A stretch of 64,000 bases of DNA from Candidatus Phosphoribacter baldrii (GTDB lineage Bacteria; Actinomycetota; Actinomycetes; Actinomycetales; Dermatophilaceae): positions 62,001 to 126,000 of the forward strand of contig JADIZV010000004.1 in NCBI GenBank assembly GCA_016704565.1, in the 5' to 3' direction. Shown one piece after another: positions 8,596 through 16,027 of this stretch; positions within the stretch are counted from its first letter, which is position 1, and the number at the start of each line of letters is the position of its first letter. The notes below the pieces were generated by a model. It saw only the letters and a program-made list of their open reading frames with translations. It was not told the origin of the DNA and ran no database searches. The position numbers and the translations under genes were made by a program.

Positions 8596-9230
8596 ACACA
8601 ACCCTGTCTGCCAAGGTCACCCGCACCGATTCGGGCGGATTTGTGGCGGTGGCCTCGACCGCTTCCGTTGACCGAGACGGCGAGGTCATCCTTCCTGGCG
8701 CGTTCAACCCACTCCCGGCCAGCCTCCCGGTGCACATCAACCACACCGCGAATGTCCGCGACCTTGTCGCGCGAGCCCGGCCGTACTACGAGGGTGGCCG
8801 ATTGATGATCGAAGCCCGATTCGCTTCAACGAGCGCAGCCCAGGACGCACGCACGTTGGTGACCGAAGGCATCCTCGATTCGGTGTCTGTGGTGTTCTTC
8901 GCTGCCAAGAAGGAGCAGCGGGCCGGCGTACCCACCATCGTCTCTGGCGAACTCCTAGCCGTCGACCTGGTCACTATCCCGTCCAACCGGGATGCCCTCG
9001 TGATGAGCAGCCGCTCATTCCGAGCACACGCTGCCACCGCACGAACGGTGTCGGCTGATGCCCTCATGGCTCTTGCCCGAGCCGAAGTCCGTGAGGCACG
9101 CCGCCTGATGGACCACACCTCCACCCGAGGCACCCAGCGGCGGCGCATCGACGCCCTCGTCCGGCAGACCCTGACCGACCAGCCCTCAACCGCCGTCGTT
9201 GTCCACGACTTCCTCAGGAGATTGTCATGA
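8592..9230 (+). CDS. HK97-family phage prohead protease (peptidase U35-like)
   Basis: 212 residues. Residues 1-130 match the prohead protease fold: GGFVAVASTASVDRDGEVIL, PGAFN, PVHINHT with the candidate catalytic His, LMIEARFAST, and ILDSVSVVFFAAKKE with the candidate catalytic Ser. In phages this enzyme matures the capsid and is followed by the major capsid gene. Here the tail (residues 145-212) is basic and no capsid, portal or scaffold follows, so it may act on a helper's capsid or be a remnant. The ATG overlaps the preceding stop. Confidence 0.85.
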   Translation: MNTTLSAKVTRTDSGGFVAVASTASVDRDGEVILPGAFNPLPASLPVHINHTANVRDLVARARPYYEGGRLMIEARFASTSAAQDARTLVTEGILDSVSVVFFAAKKEQRAGVPTIVSGELLAVDLVTIPSNRDALVMSSRSFRAHAATARTVSADALMALARAEVREARRLMDHTSTRGTQRRRIDALVRQTLTDQPSTAVVVHDFLRRLS

Positions 9231-9451
9231 CCACACGCCCCGAAATCGCACTCCCCGAACCCGCCCAGCCGCCCAGCAACTTCACCAGCCGACGAGCCGC
9301 CCGATTGGCCAGAGAGGGGGCCGGGCTCGCCGAGCGTCCCCGCGAGCACGTCAACGACCCGCTCACCGCGCCCCGTGACTCTTACGCCCGCGCCCTGCGA
9401 GCCGGCGACCACGCAGACACCCACTTCACCATGACCGATGTTCAGTCGTAA
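9227..9451 (+). CDS. Small basic protein after the protease, unknown
   Basis: Seventy-four residues, ATG overlapping the protease stop (ATGA). Rich in Pro, Arg and Ala (NFTSRRAARLAREGAGLAE), with no hydrophobic segment and probably disordered. No family recognised. It occupies the place of the major capsid gene in complete phages but is far too short to be one. Confidence 0.55.
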   Translation: MTTRPEIALPEPAQPPSNFTSRRAARLAREGAGLAERPREHVNDPLTAPRDSYARALRAGDHADTHFTMTDVQS

Positions 9452-9473
9452 ACGACCGCAGGAGGCATCTGCC

Positions 9474-9908
9474 GTGACCACCGAACCCACTCCCCGACCG
9501 CGCGAAGCCCGAGACAGCCGAATCTTCACCGAGGGAAGCACCTTCGCCGAGCGTGCCGCCCAGCGCCGCCAGTGGATGGAGTCCCGCGGCATCGACCACA
9601 CTCAGCGGATCCTGTTGCCTCTGGGGAAGTCCGACTACCGCCAACGCAACCTGCGCACGGGGGCCGAGGAAATCGTCCGGGTCGACCTCTACGTCGACAG
9701 ACACAACTTCAACGACACCTACGTCCGATTCCCCAACGGTCCCGTTGTCAGCATCGACACCGGCGGCCCAGGCCCCGACACGAGCGAGCGCCTCGCCCCG
9801 ATCCCGGTCGGTCAAACCTGGTTCGGACGGCCCGAAAGCACGTACCCGACCTCACCCCCCGACCCCCCACCCGTACCGATCGCCGGGCCCGACCCCCGCT
9901 GGACGTAG
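9474..9908 (+). CDS. Protein of unknown function at the end of the island's rightward operon
   Basis: 144 residues from a GTG with AGGAGG eight bases upstream; an in-frame ATG at 9438 is less well placed. Central part: RAAQRRQWMESRGIDHTQRI, then EEIVRVDLYVDRHNFNDTYVRF, a compact beta-rich region. The tail is Pro-rich (TSPPDPPPVPIAGPDPR). Could be a small structural or regulatory protein. Last rightward gene before two convergent membrane-protein genes. Confidence 0.6.
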   Translation: MTTEPTPRPREARDSRIFTEGSTFAERAAQRRQWMESRGIDHTQRILLPLGKSDYRQRNLRTGAEEIVRVDLYVDRHNFNDTYVRFPNGPVVSIDTGGPGPDTSERLAPIPVGQTWFGRPESTYPTSPPDPPPVPIAGPDPRWT

Positions 9909-9935
9909 TCCCCCCCACGCAAGCCGCGGACCGGG

Positions 9936-10298
9936 TTACTCCCGAGGGGTGATCCGCTCATTCCGTCGTCCTCGCGCCCAGTCGAGCACGAGGACGACGA
10001 CCGCTCCCAGGAACAGGAACCCTGAGATGTAGGGCGTGGCGCGAGCGGCCGGGGCTCCCGGGGCGAGGGCGTTCGCGAGGCTCATGAACACGGCAACGGC
10101 GAGAATGGCCGCACCGATCAGGCGAAGTCGTGCGCCCGTCGAGCGGTTGTGCGAGATGGCGTCTGCGAGTAGCAGCCCAGCCCCGCTCGCCATCATCAGA
10201 ACGGCCAGCCAGCGCACCGAGCCCTGACTTGGTGCGCCCGCGGTCAACGCGCCCAGGGCATAAGTGGCGACGATCAACAAGGCTCCAGCTATCCGCAT
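9936..10298 (-). CDS. Small four-helix membrane protein, island cargo
   Basis: 120 residues from MRIAGALLIVATYALGALTA. Four hydrophobic segments (near residues 3-20, 30-48, 60-80 and 90-110) and a basic C-terminus (WARGRRNERITPRE) indicate an inner-membrane protein with a cytoplasmic tail. No family recognised. It follows another small membrane gene with a five-base gap, so the two are probably one operon. Superinfection exclusion is possible but unproven. Confidence 0.6.
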   Translation of the reverse strand: MRIAGALLIVATYALGALTAGAPSQGSVRWLAVLMMASGAGLLLADAISHNRSTGARLRLIGAAILAVAVFMSLANALAPGAPAARATPYISGFLFLGAVVVLVLDWARGRRNERITPRE

Positions 10299-10303
10299 GG
10301 CGC

Positions 10304-10480
10304 CTACTTCTCCGCAGACCTGCGGGCAGCGGACACCCAACCGATCACGCCAAATGCCAGGCACAGGAATCCGACGACCGTCAACGCGGGCGTGCTAACA
10401 ACGGCACCCAGAACCATCAAAAGCACACCGACAACCGTCGTGTTGCGCGCCTCAGTCTCAGTCTTTGGTAACAGATACAT
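10304..10480 (-). CDS. 58-residue membrane protein upstream of the four-helix protein
   Basis: Reads MYLLPKTETEARNTTVVGVL and then two hydrophobic stretches (LMVLGAVVSTPALTVVG; FLCLAFGVIGWVSA), ending ARRSAEK. Two membrane helices are expected. ATG start, stop five bases before the downstream gene. The insertion sequence to the right begins only 26 bases upstream of its start, so its own promoter has probably been displaced. Confidence 0.5.
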   Translation of the reverse strand: MYLLPKTETEARNTTVVGVLLMVLGAVVSTPALTVVGFLCLAFGVIGWVSAARRSAEK

Positions 10481-10506
10481 GTCGCCAACACTACGGCGGG
10501 CTTAGC

Positions 10507-12011
10507 GGCTCTTCAAACTTGACCGGGCAGCCCGGTGGTTTTGGCTGTGGCTCGTCGGTGTTGACGAGTGCAGGCCCAGCGTATGCGGCGGCGTTGGTTG
10601 TCGATGTTGCGGAAGCCGAACGCGTTTCGTCCTTGGTGTTTCGCGAGGCGGTTGTAGCCCTCGCTGCGGGCGTTGCTGTACCCGGTGAGCAGACCGGCCA
10701 GGATCGCTGGCCACCAGGCCTGGATGGTCTCAGCCAGGCGGTGCACGACCGGGATCTCACAGGCGGCGGCCTGGTCGAAGAACCGCCACAGCCGCTGCGA
10801 GATCTCTGACTGGTTCGGGACCGACGTCCCGGGGGTCGGGGCCAGGTCCAGCAGCTGGCGGAGGTTCTCCTTCACGGTGTACGCGTGCAGGACCTCGACA
10901 CCGAGGTCGCCTGTGTCGATGAGGGCGTTCCACATCCGGGCGAACGCGTCGGGCCGGAGCCGTTCATGCGCGGTGAGCAGCCGCCGCCGGTTGACCCATT
11001 CCGGGTCCCGGGCACGGCCACGGCGGCCGCGCTGGGTACGGGTGGCGTGTTGGCGGACCTCGGTGACCATGTCGTTGGCCAGCCGGACCAGGTGGAACCG
11101 GTCAGCGACCAGGACCGCCGCCGGGAGGGCGTCGGTGACGGCCCTGGCGTACGACGCGGACAGGTCGATACAGACGTGGGTGACCCCGGCCCGCCACGGC
11201 TCGGGTTGAGCGGTCAGCCACTCGGAGACCTTCTCCGCGGTGCGTCCGTCAATGTGGGCTAGCAGCCCGGCGGTACCGTCGGCGTCGACCACGGCGGTGT
11301 GCCACCGGTCCGCGGCGACGACCCACCGGCCGGTCTCCGGGTCCTGGGTCCAGCGGACCTTCCCGCGGCGGGTCTCGTCGATCCCTAGCACCGACACCCC
11401 CGGCAGCGGCGCAGCCAGCGGGTCCGTGACATGCGCGACGTACGCGGCGTGCGCGACCGGCCAGGACACCCCGAAGTAGTCCGCGCCAGCACTCACGCAG
11501 GTGAACCGGTCCGCAATCCCCGCACCACACTCGCGACGCAGCCGGGTCGTGAGCCGGGCCCGTGCCGGGACCGCAGGGACCGACTCGGTGAACGACCCCC
11601 GAGGACACCCCGCCTCTCGGCACCGCCAGCGGCGCTTGTGCCACACCAACCGGATCGGACGGTCACCGTACGGGATGTCCCGCGGCGTGGTCACCGCCGC
11701 TCCCCGCAGCGAGGTCGACATCACCCCACACGCCGGGCACGCGGCGGCCGTGTCATCGTCGGTGACCACCTGGACCACCCGGACACCCTGCTCGTCCCGG
11801 TCCACGGCAACCACCGCCAGACCCTCGATCCCTAACAACAACGTCGCTGGACGCGACCGGCGACCCACACGTGACTGCGTACCCTGGACCAAGCCCGTGA
11901 CCCCACTTTCATGACCATGACCTGCCTTGACAACAGCCATGATCACCCGGGGTCACGGGCCCACGCGTGTCACCACACAGACCCGACCTGCCCGGTCAAG
12001 TTCGAAGAGCC
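10507..12011 (-). mobile_element. ISL3-family insertion sequence with perfect 8-bp target duplication
   Basis: Ends are 24-bp inverted repeats (GGCTCTTCAAACTTGACCGG at 10507; complement at 11988-12011 with one mismatch). GGCTTAGC flanks both sides (10499-10506 and 12012-12019), the 8-bp duplication expected for ISL3 elements. Intact ends plus duplication indicate a recent simple insertion. Confidence 0.92.
10513..11946 (-). CDS. ISL3-family transposase
   Basis: 477 residues. An N-terminal zinc finger (CPACGVMSTSLRG) and second Cys group (RRWRCREAGCPRG) are followed by a DDE domain of the DUF4338/transposase_12 type: VLGIDETRRGKVRW, VTHVCIDLSASYARAVTDAL, then ADRFHLVRLANDMV, and near the C-terminus LLTGYSNARSEGYNRLAK with the acidic Glu. 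Full length and apparently intact. Its stop lies inside the terminal inverted repeat, as is common in this family. Confidence 0.93.
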   Translation of the reverse strand: MIMAVVKAGHGHESGVTGLVQGTQSRVGRRSRPATLLLGIEGLAVVAVDRDEQGVRVVQVVTDDDTAAACPACGVMSTSLRGAAVTTPRDIPYGDRPIRLVWHKRRWRCREAGCPRGSFTESVPAVPARARLTTRLRRECGAGIADRFTCVSAGADYFGVSWPVAHAAYVAHVTDPLAAPLPGVSVLGIDETRRGKVRWTQDPETGRWVVAADRWHTAVVDADGTAGLLAHIDGRTAEKVSEWLTAQPEPWRAGVTHVCIDLSASYARAVTDALPAAVLVADRFHLVRLANDMVTEVRQHATRTQRGRRGRARDPEWVNRRRLLTAHERLRPDAFARMWNALIDTGDLGVEVLHAYTVKENLRQLLDLAPTPGTSVPNQSEISQRLWRFFDQAAACEIPVVHRLAETIQAWWPAILAGLLTGYSNARSEGYNRLAKHQGRNAFGFRNIDNQRRRIRWACTRQHRRATAKTTGLPGQV

Positions 12012-12281
12012 GGCTTAGCTTGGGCGCCCGACCAAAGGCGCGCCAACAGGACCCGGGGACCGACGGAGAGCGGAACTTCCTTCCTTTCCACCGCACAGAC
12101 CGACCAGCGCGCCTCGCCCCAGCCAGCCCCACGGGGCATGACGCACAAGGGCACCCGCCCACTTCGGGCGGGGGCGCTGTGCTCGGCCCACCATCGGCAA
12201 GGCGTGGCGCGCGTCTGGCTTCCTGCGGATCAGCAGTACGGATGCCTGGAATGGCTTGACCGGTCGCCTAGCATCAAGGAT

Positions 12282-12521
12282 GTGGACCAGACACCGGCGA
12301 GAATCATTGGCACCATTGGTGAGGCGCAGTATGGCTATGACGACGATGACCCGACCGCGTTACCCCTCGTCACCATTGACTTTCTGTTGTCCCGCGCACT
12401 CACGTCGACGGAGAGAAGGTACTTGAGCGCCTGGGCGGTTGGCGATCCCCGACTCGACCGCGTAAGTTTCCCTCCGACTGAACCCGGATCCACCGGCGCT
12501 GATTTTCGGGTTGGGTGCTGA
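12282..12521 (+). CDS. Small island protein with its 3' end altered by IS1380 insertion
   Basis: About 79 residues from a GTG: MDQTPARIIGTIGEAQYGYD, DPTALPLVTIDFLLSRALTS, TERRYLSAWAVGDPRLDRVS. No family recognised. The insertion sequence enters at its last codons: joining the two AACCC copies restores ...FPPTEP followed directly by TAG, so the ancestral protein ended there and the present frame adds about ten residues of IS sequence. The 260 bases to its left hold a hairpin (CACCCGCCC/GGGCGGGGG near 12152-12173) and no gene. Confidence 0.5.
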   Translation: MDQTPARIIGTIGEAQYGYDDDDPTALPLVTIDFLLSRALTSTERRYLSAWAVGDPRLDRVSFPPTEPGSTGADFRVGC

Positions 12522-14034
12522 CGTGCTTGGCGGGTGATTCTTCGTTGCCGGGGAATGGGGGCGTAGTGGATCTGCCGGGCTGTCCGGTTCTTCCACGTTG
12601 GGTCGTTCCTCGGGGCCAGGTGGCCGGGCGGTCAGGTGGTGGCGGCGGGTATGGCGGTGGCGGTGGCCCAGAGGTTGTTCCAGGCGTGGGCCCAGGGCCA
12701 GTTCGTCGGCAGGTGCAGCGTTTGTCGGCGGGCGGAGGACGCCACTCGGGCGGGGATCGCGACCAGTTGGGTCCGCAGGGTCGCCCATCGGGCTTTCGCG
12801 TGGCGGACTGAGGCGGCGACTCCGGCGGCGCGCAGGAGGTTGAACGCGAGGCAGGCCAGGGTCAGCCAGGCCGCGTTGGCGTCGAACTTGCCCGAGGGAG
12901 CGTGCGCCAGGGCGCCGCTCTTGAGCTCGGCTATGACCTGCTCGACGATCGCGTGATCGCGGTGGGTCTCGTCCGCCGCGACCGTGGTCAGCCTCGAGTT
13001 GGTGACGAATCCGTGGTGGCGCCAGCTGGCAAACAACTCGCCTTGACCCGCCGCAGCGGCGGCCTTGTTCAGGCGCTCGACGCGGCGGACCACGAGCCGG
13101 CACGGGACCTGCTCGTCCTTGCGCGCGGACGTGAACGCGGTGAAGGACGTTTCGGCGACCTGCGCTTCGGAAATCCACCGCTGCTCGTCCTGATCCCAGA
13201 TCGCGCGCGGGTACTTGATCGTGGTCCACGCCTCCTCGGGGATAGCGGCGATCGCCCGAGTCACAGCCGAGCTCATCCGCACGGTGACCGAGAACCAGGC
13301 CTTGGCCTTGCGCGCGGCAGTGATCAGGTCGCGGCGGTAGTAGCCGGAGTCAGCGCGGACCATGACCTGCCCGCAAGCACCGGCCCGGCGAGCTGTCGCG
13401 ATCGCCGCCGCGGCAAGGTTGGCTGCGCCCTGCCCGGAGACGGTGTTGCCCTTCCGCAGCCGGGACGCGGCGATGACCGGGGCGCAGGTCGGTGACGACA
13501 GTACCGCCAGCTGCGCGTTCAACCCCTTGACGCCGGAGTACCCGTACGCGACGCCTTGCTTCTTGTACCCGTGGACCTCACGGATCGTGTCGTCAATGTC
13601 AACGAACGCCATCGCCTCGCTTCCGGCCAGCAGCCGCGGCACCACGCCCGCGAGCCCGGCCAACACCTGCGACGAGACCGCGTCGAGCTGGCGGACGTGT
13701 CCGAAGGTGAACGTGCGCAGGAACGTCCCGACTGTCGACGGGGCCCGCACCCCGGACACGACCTTGGCCATGCCACCGTGGCGCAGCACATCGAGGTCAT
13801 CGATGCTGTCGGCGCCAGCGACCATCCCCGCGACCACGCACCCGGCTTTCACGGCCGCGTTGGGCGAGGACACGCTCAAGCGCTCCGCCAGCAACTGCTG
13901 CAACCCAGCCCGTTCAGCCAACCGCATCACCGGGACCAGACCCGCCGACCCGATCAGGTTGGCGTCATCAAACTTCGCATCGATCGTGTGTAATGCTTGC
14001 ATCTGCCGGATGCCCCTTCGGGCGGTATGGATCG
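12486..14034 (-). mobile_element. IS1380-family insertion sequence
   Basis: Bounds proposed from AACCC on both sides (12481-12485 and 14035-14039) and short inverted ends (GGATCCACCGGCGC at left; CGATCCATACCGCCC reading in from the right). Removing the segment plus one AACCC restores a clean stop for the gene on the left, which supports the bounds. The ends match imperfectly, so the limits may be off by a few bases. Confidence 0.75.
12632..14002 (-). CDS. IS1380-family transposase
   Basis: 456 residues, intact. DDE-superfamily signatures: FVDIDDTIREVHGYKKQGVA (first acidic residue), VMVRADSGYYRRDLITAARK (second), and the C-terminal HRDHAIVEQVIAELKSGALA (Glu). Family-typical ends: DSIDDLDVLRHGGM near residue 66 and RRQTLHLPTNWPWAHAWNNL at the C-terminus. 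Transcribed leftwards within the element. Confidence 0.93.
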   Translation of the reverse strand: MQALHTIDAKFDDANLIGSAGLVPVMRLAERAGLQQLLAERLSVSSPNAAVKAGCVVAGMVAGADSIDDLDVLRHGGMAKVVSGVRAPSTVGTFLRTFTFGHVRQLDAVSSQVLAGLAGVVPRLLAGSEAMAFVDIDDTIREVHGYKKQGVAYGYSGVKGLNAQLAVLSSPTCAPVIAASRLRKGNTVSGQGAANLAAAAIATARRAGACGQVMVRADSGYYRRDLITAARKAKAWFSVTVRMSSAVTRAIAAIPEEAWTTIKYPRAIWDQDEQRWISEAQVAETSFTAFTSARKDEQVPCRLVVRRVERLNKAAAAAGQGELFASWRHHGFVTNSRLTTVAADETHRDHAIVEQVIAELKSGALAHAPSGKFDANAAWLTLACLAFNLLRAAGVAASVRHAKARWATLRTQLVAIPARVASSARRQTLHLPTNWPWAHAWNNLWATATAIPAATT

Positions 14035-14040
14035 AACCCT

Positions 14041-14310
14041 AGACAAGTCCAATCCTCCCGTCCCACAGGGGCATTCGCGTGTCGCGACCCGCCGCTACTG
14101 CCGAAACGTCGGTGGATCAGGGCTGAACGAAACGCCAAGCCCCGAGTCACAGTTGAAACGCGGGCTAACAAGTTGTCGAACCTCGTCGGGGTCCTCGACG
14201 CACAACTCAGCTCAGTCCCTGAGATTGCGGCCGCCGCCGAGGATATGGACGCAGAGCACCGGCTCGCCGTCGAGGCTGTTATTCGAGCTGTGAACGAGCT
14301 GCCCAGATAG
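14041..14310 (+). other. Stretch with a doubtful small open frame
   Basis: The DNA between the IS1380 copy and the next gene holds one frame whose last 45 codons look protein-like (LVGVLDAQLSSVPEIAAAAE, DMDAEHRLAVEAVIRAVNEL), but it has no convincing start: only a TTG at 14173 without ribosome site. It may be the tail of a gene damaged by insertion. No other element was seen. Confidence 0.3.
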
Positions 14311-14360
14311 GGCCAAAACGGCAGCAACCGCACCATGCCGCTCTCGGATATTGGGCTAGT

Positions 14361-14858
14361 GTGGTCGATATGGAATTCGTCTGGAAAACTTTCCACGAGG
14401 TGACCCGCGTTTCACTGCCTGGCGAGCGCGGGGAGTCCATCCCCTTAGAAGCCGCCCTGCCATGGCACTATCTCGGTCTGACTCGCGAGGACCCCGCCTA
14501 CGCCTACGTCATTGACGATGAGAACGGCACCACGTGGGAGTCCCTTGGCGTGCTTGGCGGACACCTCGTCATCAGTCACGCCTCAGCCAAGGTGCGCGGT
14601 TGGCAGTTCCGGGCGACACTCGAGAAACCCGCCCGCGTGACCGCGGAGGTACTCAGCCCCAGTGAAATCGCCCAAGTCACCTGCACGGACTTCGACCTTC
14701 CCGAAGACTTCGGGGGCGACAAGATGCTGACAGCGCGATGGACTGTGCGCCTACGCGACGAGCGCGAGTTCACGATCCCACGGGCCGACGAGGTGCGGAC
14801 GGAATCCAGGGGCCGCGCCGAGGCGCTGGGCCGCGCGATTCTTGCCCTGATGCCGTAG
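14361..14858 (+). CDS. Island cargo protein, unknown
   Basis: 165 residues, GTG start (ATG nine bases later is an alternative; neither has a clear ribosome site). Beta-rich: FVWKTFHEVTRVSLPGE, YAYVIDDENGTTWESLGVLG, WTVRLRDEREFTIPRADEV. The C-terminal helix reads SRGRAEALGRAILALMP. No signal peptide or membrane helix. It is a free-standing unit ending in a strong terminator and lies in the half of the island where satellites carry accessory genes. No function recognised. Confidence 0.6.
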   Translation: MVDMEFVWKTFHEVTRVSLPGERGESIPLEAALPWHYLGLTREDPAYAYVIDDENGTTWESLGVLGGHLVISHASAKVRGWQFRATLEKPARVTAEVLSPSEIAQVTCTDFDLPEDFGGDKMLTARWTVRLRDEREFTIPRADEVRTESRGRAEALGRAILALMP

Positions 14859-14864
14859 CCAAGA

Positions 14865-14899
14865 ACAACCGCCCCCGACGATTCCTCGGGGGCGGTTGT
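14865..14899 (+). terminator. Rho-independent-like terminator after the 165-residue gene
   Basis: ACAACCGCCCCCGA pairs perfectly with TCGGGGGCGGTTGT over a seven-base loop, six bases past the stop codon. No long T-run follows, as is usual in high-G+C actinobacteria. Confidence 0.8.
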
Positions 14900-14917
14900 C
14901 TTGACGTCGAGAGACCT
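14899..14917. repeat. 19-bp near-palindromic repeat, copy 1
   Basis: TCTTGACGTCGAGAGACCT recurs with one change (A for G) at 17072-17090. The first 14 bases are a near-palindrome (TCTTGACGTCGAGA). This copy is between a terminator and the next start codon; the other abuts the stop of a leftward gene. They may be binding sites or traces of a rearrangement around the IS3 copy. Confidence 0.4.
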
Positions 14918-14981
14918 ACGGGACTAGCGTACCGCCCAGCAGACCCAGGGCAATCCCGCTGGAGCCTGGCAAGATCGCCTC

Positions 14982-15494
14982 ATGACGGCTAGACCACCGT
15001 GGGACTTCCCTTCCCTGCCGGACGGCATCACTTCGCGCGACTTCGAAGACGCGGCCACTTCCTTGGCAACGGGGACACACTCCGGCCGGGTACAGTCCCT
15101 CCCGACCGGGCTGCCACAACGAACGTCGCGCCTCCTCGGGACCAACTACCCCAACAACGCCCTGCGCATCTCGGCAGCCATGACCTACCCGCCTCTGGCC
15201 CGCGTATCCGGTCGGCACACATGGGACCGTGCCATCCCTCTCCCTGGGATTCTCTGGCCCGACCCCTCGCCCATGGAAGGCGGCCGTCCGGTCGCTGTCA
15301 TCCTTCCGAATGGATACGCAGGCTCGATATGGAACAAGACCGGGACGATCCTGGCTCAGTGGGTTGACTCCCATGCAAAGGCGCACTGGCTGTGGGCGAC
15401 CGTCGTCTACTTGGGGTCCGACGAACTAGACACGACAGCCGTAGAGGTGCGCCACCCAACCTACAGCTCCATGGTGGGCACCCTGCGAGCGTGA
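14982..15494 (+). CDS. Island cargo protein, unknown
   Basis: 170 residues, ATG start with weak upstream signals. Segments: PPWDFPSLPDGITSRDFEDA, YPNNALRISAAMTYPPLARV, VAVILPNGYAGSIWNKTGTI, WATVVYLGSDELDTTAVEV. Rich in Trp, Pro and Tyr, soluble, no signal peptide. No family recognised. Flanked by its own promoter-side repeat and its own terminator, so it is a single-gene unit. It could be a defence or helper-interference gene by position only. Confidence 0.55.
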   Translation: MTARPPWDFPSLPDGITSRDFEDAATSLATGTHSGRVQSLPTGLPQRTSRLLGTNYPNNALRISAAMTYPPLARVSGRHTWDRAIPLPGILWPDPSPMEGGRPVAVILPNGYAGSIWNKTGTILAQWVDSHAKAHWLWATVVYLGSDELDTTAVEVRHPTYSSMVGTLRA

Positions 15495-15515
15495 ACCCGT
15501 AACGACAACAGCACC

Positions 15516-15542
15516 GGCCCCCCGAGTCATCCTCGGGGGGCC
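15516..15542 (+). terminator. Strong hairpin terminator after the 170-residue gene
   Basis: GGCCCCCCGAG and CTCGGGGGGCC pair perfectly over a five-base loop, 22 bases past the stop. The IS3 element begins about 18 bases later. Confidence 0.8.
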
Positions 15543-15607
15543 CCTGTGCGTCAGGATCGTGTGAGACAGGTCGGTGATTTCCTTCCCTCTGCACGGGGCG
15601 AGTTTGG

Positions 15608-16027
15608 TTGAGCATGATGACGATGACGATGGCGGACGTGGCCTCGGTTGATGATGGGGGCATGGGTCCTCGAGCTGACCGTCCGAAGCGGCGCACGTTC
15701 ACGCAGGAGTACAAGGACGCGGTCCTGGCTGAGTACGACGCGGCGGATCGTGGCCAGCGTGGCGCGATCTTGCGTCGGGAGGATTTGTACTCCTCGCACG
15801 TGGTCGATTGGCGACGCTCGCGGGGGGCGGTCTCGGCCGAGCCTGCGGGCGCCCGGAAGGGGAAGGATCCGCGGGATGCGCAGATCGAGGCGTTGACGGC
15901 GCGGGCAGTGAAGGCCGAGGCTGAGTTGGCTCGGACGCGGGCGGCGTTGGACCTGGTGGGAAAAGCACACGCGCTCTTGGAGACGCTCTCCGAGAGCGCG
16001 GCGCAGCCGCCGCGGTCGACGCGGTGA
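15608..16027 (+). CDS. IS3-family transposase OrfA (HTH subunit)
   Basis: 139 residues. RRTFTQEYKDAVLAEYDAAD is the helix-turn-helix, followed by SHVVDWRRSRG and a leucine-zipper-like tail (AQIEALTARAVKAEAELART) ending GKAHALLETLSESA, typical of one IS3 subgroup. Its stop overlaps the OrfB start (GTGA). A GGGAAAA run near the end could also allow a -1 frameshift to give the fused protein. Confidence 0.88.
   Translation: MSMMTMTMADVASVDDGGMGPRADRPKRRTFTQEYKDAVLAEYDAADRGQRGAILRREDLYSSHVVDWRRSRGAVSAEPAGARKGKDPRDAQIEALTARAVKAEAELARTRAALDLVGKAHALLETLSESAAQPPRSTR

Noticed and set aside
15957..16027. Programmed -1 frameshift at GGGAAAA in the IS3 orfA/orfB pair
   Set aside because: Possible, but orfB has its own GTG in a GTGA overlap and OrfA ends with a typical C-terminus, so coupled translation explains the pair without a shift. 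Kept only as a remark.
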